Assembly (NCBI GenBank): GCA_031546715.1
Contig: JAVBKA010000037.1
Location: 1-15,950, forward strand
Length of the DNA: 15,950 bases
Reading direction: 5' to 3'
Origin: JAVBKA01 sp031546715
GTDB lineage: Bacteria; Bacillota; Clostridia; Oscillospirales; UBA929
The notes under the pieces were generated by a model. It was not told where the DNA came from, searched no databases, and was given only the letters and a program-made list of their open reading frames with translations. Position 1 is the stretch's first letter, and every line of letters begins with the position of its first letter. Both the position numbers and the translations under genes were made by a program. Below are positions 6,479-13,754 of this stretch, piece after piece.

Positions 6479-7882
6479 GTGCAGTATCATGAAAGACCTC
6501 ACAAATTTAGAGACCCAGTGCACGGATTTATCTACGTTAGTGACCTTGAAAAGGATATTATTGACACAGCACCATTTCAGAGATTAAGAAACATTAAGCA
6601 ACTCGCTTTTACCCACTACGTATTCCATGGTGCCGAGCACACACGCTTTGGGCATTCGTTAGGTGTTATGCATTTGGCAACCAGAGCTTTTCAGTCAGCC
6701 ATATCCAAAGGAACATATGAGTTTTCATCAAACTCCACCGAAAATTCAGCAATAATTGTATGGCTTGAGCAAATACTTAGGCTAGTTGCTTTGACCCATG
6801 ATCTTGGACATGCTCCGTTCTCACATGCTGCAGAGGATTTGTTCCCTGTGAAATCGGAGATAGATGGAATAAAAAAGTACTATAAACACGAAGATTTAAC
6901 TGAATTAATTATTTTGGATGCTGAGATTTCCGAAGGCATCAACAAAATCGGTCAACTATTTACTGAAAGATATGGTTTAAATTTTGCCATTACGCCAAAA
7001 ATGATTTGCGATATTTATAAGGGTGAATTGCCTGGAAATAACGCAATATTTACATTTATGAAAACATTTATGGACAGCGAACTTGACTGCGATAAGATGG
7101 ATTATCTATTGCGAGACTCTTTCTACTGTGGCGTATCGTACGGAAAGTTTGATGTTGAGCGTCTTATAGCATGTCTCACTATTTTCAAGAAAAAGAATAG
7201 TTCAAGTCCGTTTCTGGGCATTGAGTCTGGAGGAATCCAAGCCTTTGAGGAATTTGTTTTAGCTCGCTATTTTATGTTTGTACAAGTTTATTTTCATAGA
7301 ACTCGCCGTTATTTCGATTTACTTCTCGCGTCAGTATTAAAAGAAATATTACCCAATAATACTTTTCCGATAGATGTTTCTGAATACCTGAAGTGGGATG
7401 ATGTAAAGGTAATCCAACTGTTAAAAGACGCTTCCCTTACCAATAATAAAGTCAAAGGCATTGTTGATCGAAAACCGTGGACTTGTGTCTACTCTACTAA
7501 AACTCATCCTGCCAAAGAGGGTTTAGTCCTTTTTGACACTATGACAAAATCAATAAAAAATTCATTAAATGAATCATTAAATAAAGACACTAAACCCATA
7601 ATATTTAGAGAACATTTTATTCTTGACAAATCAGCGGACAAGCTTCCGCACAAAATAATTCCACGCAAGCATTTGATTGACGAAGAAGAAACTATAGCGA
7701 TTGTTAATAAAGAGAATAATAATCCGAGTACAATTTCTGATGAGTCGCACATTATTAGTAGTCTTATCGAAAAAATCAATATTCAGCGAATCTACGCCGA
7801 TAACGAATACGCACCTACAGCCAAAAAAATAATTGATTCACTGACTGTAACTCAAGAGGAGGACGATGATAACAATGAATAA
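6479..7882 (+). CDS. HD-domain dGTPase/SAMHD1-like phosphohydrolase (YwfO type)
   Basis: The 467-residue product starts at GTG; the frame is closed just upstream and has no other usable start. The N-terminus FRDPVHGFI and APFQRLRNIKQLAF is the standard opening of the family. The metal centre is complete: EHTRFGHSLG (His 59), THDLGHAPFSH (His 107, Asp 108, then His 111 and 116) and LDCDKMDYLLRD (Asp within 203-208). Relatives hydrolyse dNTPs to deoxynucleoside and triphosphate, or other nucleotides, in the cytoplasm. The C-terminal 150 residues are lysine-rich and end acidic (EEDDDNNE). The stop overlaps the next gene by 17 bases, so the pair is co-translated. The gene is more AT-rich than the relaxase relic before it, has its own promoter, and is unbroken within a decayed island, suggesting separate arrival and selection. 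Substrate unknown. Confidence 0.88.
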   Translation: MQYHERPHKFRDPVHGFIYVSDLEKDIIDTAPFQRLRNIKQLAFTHYVFHGAEHTRFGHSLGVMHLATRAFQSAISKGTYEFSSNSTENSAIIVWLEQILRLVALTHDLGHAPFSHAAEDLFPVKSEIDGIKKYYKHEDLTELIILDAEISEGINKIGQLFTERYGLNFAITPKMICDIYKGELPGNNAIFTFMKTFMDSELDCDKMDYLLRDSFYCGVSYGKFDVERLIACLTIFKKKNSSSPFLGIESGGIQAFEEFVLARYFMFVQVYFHRTRRYFDLLLASVLKEILPNNTFPIDVSEYLKWDDVKVIQLLKDASLTNNKVKGIVDRKPWTCVYSTKTHPAKEGLVLFDTMTKSIKNSLNESLNKDTKPIIFREHFILDKSADKLPHKIIPRKHLIDEEETIAIVNKENNNPSTISDESHIISSLIEKINIQRIYADNEYAPTAKKIIDSLTVTQEEDDDNNE

Positions 7883-8381
7883 AGTAACATATGTTTTGCA
7901 TGCTCTGTGTAAAGTAACCGCTCCGGGAAAAAAGGTAGTGCAAAAATTTATTTATCTCGCTGAAAGAAAAGGGCTATATCTCGGCATGGATTATTGCATA
8001 CATTTCTATGGACCATACAGCTCCGATCTTGATGAATATCTGCACACTTTGGAAGCAAGCGATGTAATAAAAATTGACTTGTCTGGGAATACGCACAAAT
8101 TGAGTGTATTAGTAACACCAGATGAAAACCCTTTATCGGATGCTGAAAATATAATGTTAAGCGAATTACTGAATAATTTTGCCAACAAAACCCCGCTAGA
8201 TTTGGAAGTTCTCACCACTACTGACTATGTTGCCCATACTATGCTCAAGAATAATGACCTCACAACCGACGCCATTGTCAGCCTTGTGAAGCAGATTAAG
8301 GGCAGCAAATTCTCTGAACAGCAAATATCGCAAAGCATCAAAACACTTTGTGATGATGGATATCTCAAGGTTGCAAACTAA
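7866..8381 (+). CDS. YwgA/DUF4065-like protein, partner of the HD phosphohydrolase
   Basis: The product is 171 residues from ATG 7866, or 168 from ATG 7875. The ribosome site GGAGG (7858-7862) is 3 bases from the first ATG and 12 from the second, so the start is not settled; MNKVTYVLHALCKV looks like a natural beginning. KKVVQKFIYLAERKG, then FYGPYSSDLDEYL and a C-terminal winged-helix-like TLCDDGYLKV match the YwgA fold, related to SocA/GepA/Panacea (DUF4065) antitoxin-like proteins. No enzyme motif is seen. Bacillus subtilis also has an HD protein (ywfO) next to ywgA, so the pairing recurs. The likely role is to bind, restrain or sense for the HD enzyme, but that is inferred from pairing only. 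A terminator follows 15 bases after the stop. Confidence 0.75.
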   Translation: MITMNKVTYVLHALCKVTAPGKKVVQKFIYLAERKGLYLGMDYCIHFYGPYSSDLDEYLHTLEASDVIKIDLSGNTHKLSVLVTPDENPLSDAENIMLSELLNNFANKTPLDLEVLTTTDYVAHTMLKNNDLTTDAIVSLVKQIKGSKFSEQQISQSIKTLCDDGYLKVAN

Positions 8382-8395
8382 ATTTTTATATGATA

Positions 8396-8433
8396 ATCCG
8401 CAGTAAGCCCAACAGGCTACTGCGGATTTTTTA
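8396..8433 (+). terminator. Rho-independent terminator of the HD/YwgA-like operon
   Basis: ATCCGCAGT-A-AGCC, loop CAACA, GGCTACTGCGGAT: a 13-base-pair stem with one bulged A, followed by TTTTTT. It closes the cassette and sits directly against the truncated spoVAD. Confidence 0.92.
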
Positions 8434-8452
8434 TGTCCCTATATTGACACCA

Positions 8453-8854
8453 GCCCCGGCTGCAGCCGACACCATAAGTGCGTTTCTTCGTGAAACAAAA
8501 ATGAAACCTACAGATTTCGACTTAATTGTTACCGGAGATTTGGGCACTCATGGGGCTGAAATGATGCGGACAGTGCTTATGCTTGATGAAATTGAGCTTG
8601 GAGACATTTACAATGACTGCGGCGCAATGATTTTTGACTGCGAAGCTCAGGACGTTCATGCCGGTGGCTCTGGGTGTGGCTGCTCGGCAGTTGTTCTTTG
8701 CAGCCACATTCTAAACGAAATGAGAAACCGTGCCATCAACAAGGTTCTATTTTGCGGCACGGGCGCGCTTCTTAGTCCTGTTTCAACGTCTCAGGGCGAG
8801 TCGATACCTGCCATTTGTCATGCCGTCTGCATTGAAAACTCTGTTGCGCAGTAG
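8453..8854 (+). pseudogene. spoVAD: spoVAD, C-terminal fragment only
   Basis: SpoVAD is the thiolase-fold protein that binds dipicolinic acid (DPA) during its uptake into the forespore and is needed for germination. Only about the last 134 of some 335-340 residues remain, beginning at PAPAAADTI, which matches the middle of the family. The C-terminal half is good: FDLIVTGDLGTHG, IYNDCGAMIFD, QDVHAGGSGCGCSA, TGALLSPVSTSQGESIPAI. An open frame extends upstream to 8390, but that part (RSKPNRLLRIF) is the terminator sequence read through and is not SpoVAD. No start or ribosome site fits the fragment. The island joint lies between 8434 and 8453. The reading frame after the joint is undamaged, so the break may be recent. 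Confidence 0.9.
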
Positions 8855-8924
8855 CGATGTGGGGTGGGGGAGCGGATACGCGAAGATGCTCATCAGTAGT
8901 TGCTAAAGAAAGGTTTGAAGGTAA

Positions 8925-9278
8925 TTGGAATATTTAAAAGCTTTTTTAGTCGGAGGCGTGCTTTGTGCAATCGGTCAGATTTTGATTGACAAAACAAAGC
9001 TAACGCCCGCAAGGATTTTAACGATATACGTGGTGTCGGGCGTGGTGCTGACAGCGTGCAGAGTGTATGAACCGATTGTCGAATGGGCTGGCATGGGGGC
9101 GACAATTCCGCTGACAGGATTTGGATACACGTTGGCAAAAGGTGTTGAAAAAGCTGTTGGTGAGTATGGACTTCTAGGTGCACTGACAGGAGGAATCACG
9201 GCAACGGCAGCAGGAATCACCGCAGCAGTATTCTTCGGTTTTTTGGCTGCGCTGTTGTCAAAGCCGTCTACGAAATAA
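8925..9278 (+). CDS. spoVAE: Stage V sporulation protein AE (SpoVAE)
   Basis: This 117-residue membrane protein of the SpoVA DPA channel is complete. It opens EYLKAFLVGGVLCAIGQILI, followed by DKTKLTPARILTIYVVSGVV, and ends GITAAVFFGFLAALLSKP. Four hydrophobic stretches and the KLTPARIL loop are typical of the family. The start is TTG 8925: a TAA stands immediately before it and the protein matches the family from this residue; GAAGG ends 3 bases upstream. It follows the spoVAD fragment by 70 bases, as in a normal spoVAC-AD-AE operon. With the operon front lost, no sporulation (sigma-G) promoter is apparent close to it, so expression is uncertain. Confidence 0.92.
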   Translation: MEYLKAFLVGGVLCAIGQILIDKTKLTPARILTIYVVSGVVLTACRVYEPIVEWAGMGATIPLTGFGYTLAKGVEKAVGEYGLLGALTGGITATAAGITAAVFFGFLAALLSKPSTK

Positions 9279-9283
9279 TAATC

Positions 9284-9338
9284 GGCGGAGAAAATTACTT
9301 AGCAATTGAAGTAATATTCTCCGCCAAAGAGCGTTTTT
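9284..9338. terminator. Terminator after spoVAE, possibly serving the convergent VanZ unit too
   Basis: GGCGGAGAAAATTACTT (9284-9300) pairs with AAGTAATATTCTCCGCC (9309-9325), 17 bases with one mismatch. On the plus strand GTTTTTT follows 7 bases later; on the minus strand only a weak T-rich stretch (GATTATTATTT) follows. It stands between converging genes. Confidence 0.7.
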
Positions 9339-9375
9339 TACAGTTTTTAGCAGGTGACAACTAATAAGTGTCAGA

Positions 9376-10089
9376 CTAATATGTCTGCGTCGGTGTTTTT
9401 ATCAAGTAAAGGCGCACTAATATTTTTTGTACAATCTTAAGTTTCAGCGTCCAGAACATAAGCATTGCGCCGAAGGTGTTAAGTATAAGGTCGTCAATGT
9501 CGCAAATTCCCACCATCAGCAAAAGTTGCATTAACTCAAGACAGGTAATTACGACGAGCATAAGCAGCAAATATCTGTGGAAAACTCTGAATTTTGGTAA
9601 TAAAACGGGGATAAACACGCCCATGGGGGCAAAGGCAACGATGTTGCCAAGAACGTTCACCCAGGATATGTCGTATAGCCCATGCTGCATACGCTGCCAA
9701 TATTCGCCAATGGTGTGAAACGGTATTAGATTGATTTTTGTTGTAATATACTCAGAATATGAACCGTTAAAGGCAAATATCAGCCGTCCGAAGTAGACAT
9801 CGAAAAATAACATTAGGGTTAAATAAAAAATATAGACTATAAACAGAATCCAAGTGGCTCGACCCATGGTCTTATATTTTTCCTTAAGTGTCGGCTGAAT
9901 GTGTGTGTGCATGACACTGGAGGTGAGCAAAAGCACTACCATGACTGCACTTAAAAGGATTTTGCCTCGCATGGGTACTAAATAAAAAGGACTAATTTCA
10001 AGGAAAACTACTGACGAAAAAATAATAAAAAAGCCTATAAACAGCACAATTGACAGTACCCGAAAAAGCTTATTTACATTAAAGTTCAT
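9376..10089 (-). CDS. VanZ-like family membrane protein
   Basis: The 237-residue product has five or so membrane segments (about 10-30, 43-60, 79-97, 144-164, 172-190 and a final helix 200-213). VanZ signatures are present: NLIPFHTIGEY (120-130), NVLGNIVAFAPMGVF (145-159) and the E-x-x-Q...GICDIDDLILNTFGA block (185-208). VanZ gives low-level teicoplanin resistance in enterococci, but most VanZ-like proteins have no proven role and many sit near envelope genes. Its ATG lies inside the end of the aminotransferase gene (11-base overlap), so the two are one transcript. Resistance should not be assumed from this sequence. Confidence 0.88.
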   Translation of the reverse strand: MNFNVNKLFRVLSIVLFIGFFIIFSSVVFLEISPFYLVPMRGKILLSAVMVVLLLTSSVMHTHIQPTLKEKYKTMGRATWILFIVYIFYLTLMLFFDVYFGRLIFAFNGSYSEYITTKINLIPFHTIGEYWQRMQHGLYDISWVNVLGNIVAFAPMGVFIPVLLPKFRVFHRYLLLMLVVITCLELMQLLLMVGICDIDDLILNTFGAMLMFWTLKLKIVQKILVRLYLIKTPTQTY

Positions 10090-11206
10090 TATAACCTAAC
10101 ACTTTTCTTACAATAGAAGCAACGGTAGCGATTTCGTCATCAGTCATCTTAGTGTCGCTGGGGAGACACATGCCTCGTGCAAAAATGTCATCGGAAACGC
10201 TGGTTTTGCCGTCTGCCGTAAAGTAGTCACAACGCCTAAAGTACGGCTGCGTGTGAAGCGGCTTCCAGATTGGTCTGGATTCGATGTTTTCTTCAGCTAA
10301 AGCCTCTATAACGTCAAACGGGTCCTGACCATTGTTAAAGGTGATGCAGGACAGCCAGCAGTTTGGCGTGCCGTAATCAGCAATGGGAGCCATGTCAATT
10401 TCCGGAATGTCTGCAAAAAACGCGGCATATTTTTGGAAGATTTCACGCTTCTTTGCAACTCGTTCGTCTAAAACCTTTAGCTGACCTCTGCCGATACCTG
10501 CGCAGATATTGCTCATGCGGTAATTGAAGCCCAGCTCCTTGTGTTCATACCAAAGAACGTTTTCTCTGGATTGTGTTGACCAAAATCTGACTTTTTTGAC
10601 GACGTTTTCATCGTCGCACACGAGCATACCGCCGCCTGATGTAGTTATAATTTTATTTGAATTAAAGGAAAAAATACCAATATTGCCAATTGAACCGCTC
10701 TTTTTTGACTTATAAGTTGCACCCAGCGACTCAGCGGCATCTTCAATTATTGGTGTAGCATAGAGACTGCAAACTTCCCTGATTTCGTCAATATTTGCGG
10801 ATTGACCATAGAGATTAACAACGATAACGGCCTTGGGTCTATGCCTTTTAAAGGCATTTGCCAGTGCCTTTGGACACATATTCCAACTGTTTGGTTCACT
10901 GTCGATAAAAACAGGGAGTGCGTGTTGGTAAATAATGGGGTTTGCGCTGGCGGAAAATGTGAAGGAGGAGCAAAAAACACTATCACCGAGACCAACATCT
11001 AAAGACCTTAATGCAAGGTGAATTGCGGCAGTACCGGAGGATAAGGCTGCGGCGTATTTTACCCCGACATATTCTGCAAGGTCGCGTTCAAAAGCGTCAA
11101 CGTTGGGTCCTAACGGCGCAATCCAGTTAGTATCAAAGGCTTCGGCTATATATTTTTGTTCTTCTCCGCCCATGTGTGGGGAAGAGAGATAAATTCTTTT
11201 ATTCAC
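10079..11206 (-). CDS. DegT/DnrJ/EryC1/StrS family sugar aminotransferase (PglE/LegC-like)
   Basis: The 375-residue product is full length for the family. It is a PLP enzyme that converts a nucleotide-linked 4-keto-6-deoxy sugar to the 4-amino sugar, with glutamate as the usual donor. It opens IYLSSPHMGGEEQKYI; SSGTAAIHLAL (57-67) holds the cofactor phosphate, EDAAES (155-160) supplies the aspartate that pairs with the pyridine nitrogen, and FNSNKIITTSGGG carries the Schiff-base Lys 185. The GTG start has GAGG 7 bases upstream. Resemblance is closest to PglE-type UDP-4-amino-sugar enzymes. The matching acetyltransferase and a separate dehydratase are not in the window. CapE's own keto product could in principle feed it, but that is speculative. 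Confidence 0.87.
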   Translation of the reverse strand: MNKRIYLSSPHMGGEEQKYIAEAFDTNWIAPLGPNVDAFERDLAEYVGVKYAAALSSGTAAIHLALRSLDVGLGDSVFCSSFTFSASANPIIYQHALPVFIDSEPNSWNMCPKALANAFKRHRPKAVIVVNLYGQSANIDEIREVCSLYATPIIEDAAESLGATYKSKKSGSIGNIGIFSFNSNKIITTSGGGMLVCDDENVVKKVRFWSTQSRENVLWYEHKELGFNYRMSNICAGIGRGQLKVLDERVAKKREIFQKYAAFFADIPEIDMAPIADYGTPNCWLSCITFNNGQDPFDVIEALAEENIESRPIWKPLHTQPYFRRCDYFTADGKTSVSDDIFARGMCLPSDTKMTDDEIATVASIVRKVLGYNEL

Positions 11207-11237
11207 AGTAAAACCTCACTTATGTTAGTATTGATAC

Positions 11238-11246
11238 AGTATAGCA
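11238..11246 (-). promoter_or_regulatory. Extended -10 promoter element for the aminotransferase-VanZ unit
   Basis: Minus-strand TGC-TATACT (TATACT at 11238-11243) makes an extended -10 box; the expected -35 position holds only TGTACT, a weak match. The start would be near 11231, leaving a 25-base leader. Confidence 0.5.
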
Positions 11247-11287
11247 GAATTGTGGCAGGAAGTACAGATACAGTGTTAAAATTTTAG

Positions 11288-11316
11288 TTGCAAAGTTGAC
11301 GAAAAATGAATACAAT
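11288..11316 (+). promoter_or_regulatory. Promoter of the glycosyltransferase gene
   Basis: -35 TTGCAA (11288-11293), a 17-base spacer, -10 TACAAT (11311-11316), with start near 11323. It is divergent from the aminotransferase promoter in a 160-base gap. Confidence 0.65.
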
Positions 11317-11366
11317 GAAGGTCATAGTTTTACAGCGCATTTTTACTGACAGGAGGCTTTTCTGCA

Positions 11367-12560
11367 ATGAACATACTCTTTTTATCCATCGCCTTTCCAA
11401 AGGACGACAGCCGAAATCTATACTCAGATTTGCTTGAAGAACTTGCAAGCAGAGGACATAATGTAACCGTTGTGTGCTCACTTGAGCGAAGACATAACCG
11501 AAAAACTGCCCTAACTCAAGAGCGTGGGTACAACGTACTTAGAGTTCAGACCACCAATATCACGGGGCAGGTTTCTATAATTGAAAAGGGATTTTCATAC
11601 TTAAGCTTGGAGTATTTTCTCTGGTTTGCCATAAAAAAGCACCTTAAAGGCCAAAAATTTGACCTACTGTTATACTCAACTCCACCCACAGGCTACACAA
11701 AGCTAATTTCAAAAATTAGGCGAATGACGAACTGCAAGACATATTTACTGTTAAAGGATATTTTCCCTCAAAATGCGGTGGACATGGGCTTGATGAGGTC
11801 GGGGAGCATCATTTGGAAGTATTTTAAGCATGTAGAACGCAAGCTTTACAGCCTGTCGGATAATATTGGCTGTATGTCTCCTGCAAATGTGCGCTATGTA
11901 CTAAAGCATAATCCAGAGGTAAGCCCGCAAAAAGTCCATGTCAATCCAAATAGTGTTAAGCTTTTGCCCGATTTAACTGTAGATTCGGTAAAAATTCGAG
12001 AAGAGTACGGCATATCGCAGGAGGTTTGCGTTTTTGCCTACGGAGGAAACCTCGGGCGTGCTCAGGGGCTGGACTTCTTAATATCGTCACTTCCCAGACT
12101 TACAAAAATCGAAAATAGCTTTTGGCTTGTGGTTGGCGCAGGCTCTGAATATGAGGCGGTTTTTAAGGCTGCGGAAGGTTATTGGAACGTGGAAGTGTTG
12201 CCGTATATACAAAATGAAAAGTTTGAACAATTGCTCAAGTCTAGTAATGTGGGATTGGTGTTTCTAAATAAGTGTTTTACGATTCCTAATTACCCATCAA
12301 GAATGCTGTCTTATATGCAAAACAGTCTGCCGATGCTTGCCGCAACGGATTCTAACACTGACGTTAAAGATCTTCTTACTGAGGCGCAATGCGGCACATG
12401 GGTGCAAAGTGGTGATGAGTTGGGCTTTGTAAGAGCTGCCGAGACGTTTGTGTCAGACCAAAACGGACGAAAGCATATGGGAACGTCTGCAAGAGATTAT
12501 TTTGAAAACCATTTCACGGCAAGCCATTCGGCGGATATTATTGAAAGCCGTTGTAAATAA
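11367..12560 (+). CDS. GT4-family glycosyltransferase, WbuB-like (probable L-fucosamine transferase)
   Basis: The 397-residue product has an ideal ribosome site (AGGAGG, 10 bases upstream). It shows two Rossmann-like halves: an acceptor half beginning ILFLSIAFPKDDSRNLYSDL with LASRGHNVTVV, then KTYLLLKDIFPQNAVDMGLM, and a donor half with FAYGGNLGRAQGLDFLI (about 225-241) and the nucleotide-sugar segment FTIPNYPSRMLSYMQNSLPM. The PSRMLSYM stretch stands where GT4 enzymes have their E-x7-E donor motif, though the first Glu is not evident. LLLKDIFPQNAVDMG strongly recalls WbuB, which adds L-FucNAc to a lipid-linked or growing glycan on the cytoplasmic face. Its neighbours capE/F/G make exactly that donor, which supports the assignment. 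It reads opposite to all other glycan genes here. Acceptor sugar unknown. Confidence 0.82.
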   Translation: MNILFLSIAFPKDDSRNLYSDLLEELASRGHNVTVVCSLERRHNRKTALTQERGYNVLRVQTTNITGQVSIIEKGFSYLSLEYFLWFAIKKHLKGQKFDLLLYSTPPTGYTKLISKIRRMTNCKTYLLLKDIFPQNAVDMGLMRSGSIIWKYFKHVERKLYSLSDNIGCMSPANVRYVLKHNPEVSPQKVHVNPNSVKLLPDLTVDSVKIREEYGISQEVCVFAYGGNLGRAQGLDFLISSLPRLTKIENSFWLVVGAGSEYEAVFKAAEGYWNVEVLPYIQNEKFEQLLKSSNVGLVFLNKCFTIPNYPSRMLSYMQNSLPMLAATDSNTDVKDLLTEAQCGTWVQSGDELGFVRAAETFVSDQNGRKHMGTSARDYFENHFTASHSADIIESRCK

Positions 12561-12564
12561 GTAA

Positions 12565-12612
12565 AAGGCTGTATCAAGCTTCGGTTTTGCCCGAAGTCCT
12601 TGATACAGCCTT
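12565..12612. terminator. Bidirectional terminator between the glycosyltransferase and capG
   Basis: A perfect 14-base stem (AAGGCTGTATCAAG with CTTGATACAGCCTT) encloses a second 6-base hairpin (CTTCGG, loop TTTTGC, CCGAAG) with a two-base bulge. T-rich tracts follow on both strands. It starts 4 bases after one gene's stop and ends 5 bases before the other's. Confidence 0.92.
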
Positions 12613-12617
12613 ATGTT

Positions 12618-13754
12618 TTAATAAGCGGTGTCTTTATTCCAAACTACTTTATTTATGATTCCCGTGTAGCTCTGAATCAGCTTAACGATTTTTACGGACA
12701 CATTTTCGTCGGTGTAGTCGTTGACACTGCTCACAGGCTCGTTGTTTTTCCACATTTGGCGGGTAAGGTCAACGGCTTGGACGATTTCTCTGCCTGTCAC
12801 CCCTCCGACAATCACGCTACCTTTGTCTAAGACTTCAGGACGCTCAGTGGAGGTGCGAATTAGCACGGCAGGGAAGCCGAGCATTGAGGATTCCTCTGAT
12901 AGTGTTCCGCTGTCTGACAAAACGCAGAAGGCGTGCTTTTGTAAATGGTTGTAATCCATAAAGCCTAAGGGTTTGAGTGGTTTTATCAGCGGATGGAACA
13001 CAAAGCTGCGTTCTTCAATCCGTTTGCGGCTTCTGGGGTGAACGCTGTATACTATTTGAAGCTGATAGCTCTCTGCAATCTGGTTCAGCGCACTCATAAG
13101 CGAAAGGAAATTTTCCTCATGGTCGATATTTTCTTCACGGTGAGCCGAAACTAAAAAATAACCATCCCGTTCCAGACCAAGCCGAGATAAAATTTCGCTG
13201 CTATCAATGGTTGACATATGCTTATTAAGAACCTCGCGCATGGGCGAACCAGTAACAAAGACATGCTCCTTACGGATGCCCTCAGAGAGAAGATAACGTC
13301 TGGAATGCTCGGTATAGGGCAGATTTATATCTGAAATATGGTCAACAATTTTGCGGTTGATTTCTTCGGGGACATTTTGGTCAAAGCAGCGGTTGCCCGC
13401 TTCCATATGGAAAATGGGAATTTTCAGCCGCTTAGCAGAAATTGCGGCAAGGGCTGAATTGGTGTCTCCTAAAATCAGCAGCGCATCGGGGCGTTCCTCA
13501 TGCATTACCTTATATGACAGGGAAATAATATTTCCCATGGTTTCGCCTAAGTGTGTACCAGCCGCGCCCAGATAATGGTCTGGCTTGCGAAGACCAAGTT
13601 CGTCAAAAAATATTTGATTCAGTTCATAGTCATAGTTTTGACCCGTATGCACTAGCACATGCTGAAAATAACGGTCACATGCCTTGATACATTCCGAAAG
13701 ACGAATGATTTCAGGTCTTGTGCCAACAATCGTCATAACCTTCAGCTTATTCAT
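12618..13754 (-). CDS. capG: CapG/FnlC-type UDP-sugar 2-epimerase (makes UDP-L-FucNAc)
   Basis: The 378-residue product belongs to the UDP-GlcNAc 2-epimerase (WecB) fold: VGTRPEIIRLSE (10-21), LILGDTNSALAA (93-104), HMEAGNRCFDQNVPEEINRK (116-135), and a C-terminal LSDSGTLSEESSMLGFP with RTSTERPE. The GDTNS, CFDQNVPEE and GTLSEESS forms fit the CapG/FnlC branch, which converts UDP-N-acetyl-L-talosamine (the CapF product, its pneumosamine form) to UDP-N-acetyl-L-fucosamine by inversion at C2. The ATG overlaps the capF stop by 4 bases and a strong GAGGAGG lies 7 bases upstream inside capF. It is last in the operon and is closed by the shared terminator. A plain WecB role is less likely given the two genes before it. 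Confidence 0.9.
   Translation of the reverse strand: MNKLKVMTIVGTRPEIIRLSECIKACDRYFQHVLVHTGQNYDYELNQIFFDELGLRKPDHYLGAAGTHLGETMGNIISLSYKVMHEERPDALLILGDTNSALAAISAKRLKIPIFHMEAGNRCFDQNVPEEINRKIVDHISDINLPYTEHSRRYLLSEGIRKEHVFVTGSPMREVLNKHMSTIDSSEILSRLGLERDGYFLVSAHREENIDHEENFLSLMSALNQIAESYQLQIVYSVHPRSRKRIEERSFVFHPLIKPLKPLGFMDYNHLQKHAFCVLSDSGTLSEESSMLGFPAVLIRTSTERPEVLDKGSVIVGGVTGREIVQAVDLTRQMWKNNEPVSSVNDYTDENVSVKIVKLIQSYTGIINKVVWNKDTAY

Noticed and set aside
8390..8452. N-terminal 21 residues of the frame leading into spoVAD
   Set aside because: These codons are the terminator hairpin of the upstream operon and have no SpoVAD similarity.
8434..8460. Attachment site or transposon end at the island border
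   Set aside because: I could not find an IS-like inverted repeat or a convincing direct repeat matching another place in the window; the other border is outside it.
9376..10089. A glycopeptide-resistance gene
   Set aside because: VanZ-like proteins are common and no vanH/A/X or vanR/S genes are present, so resistance is not supported.
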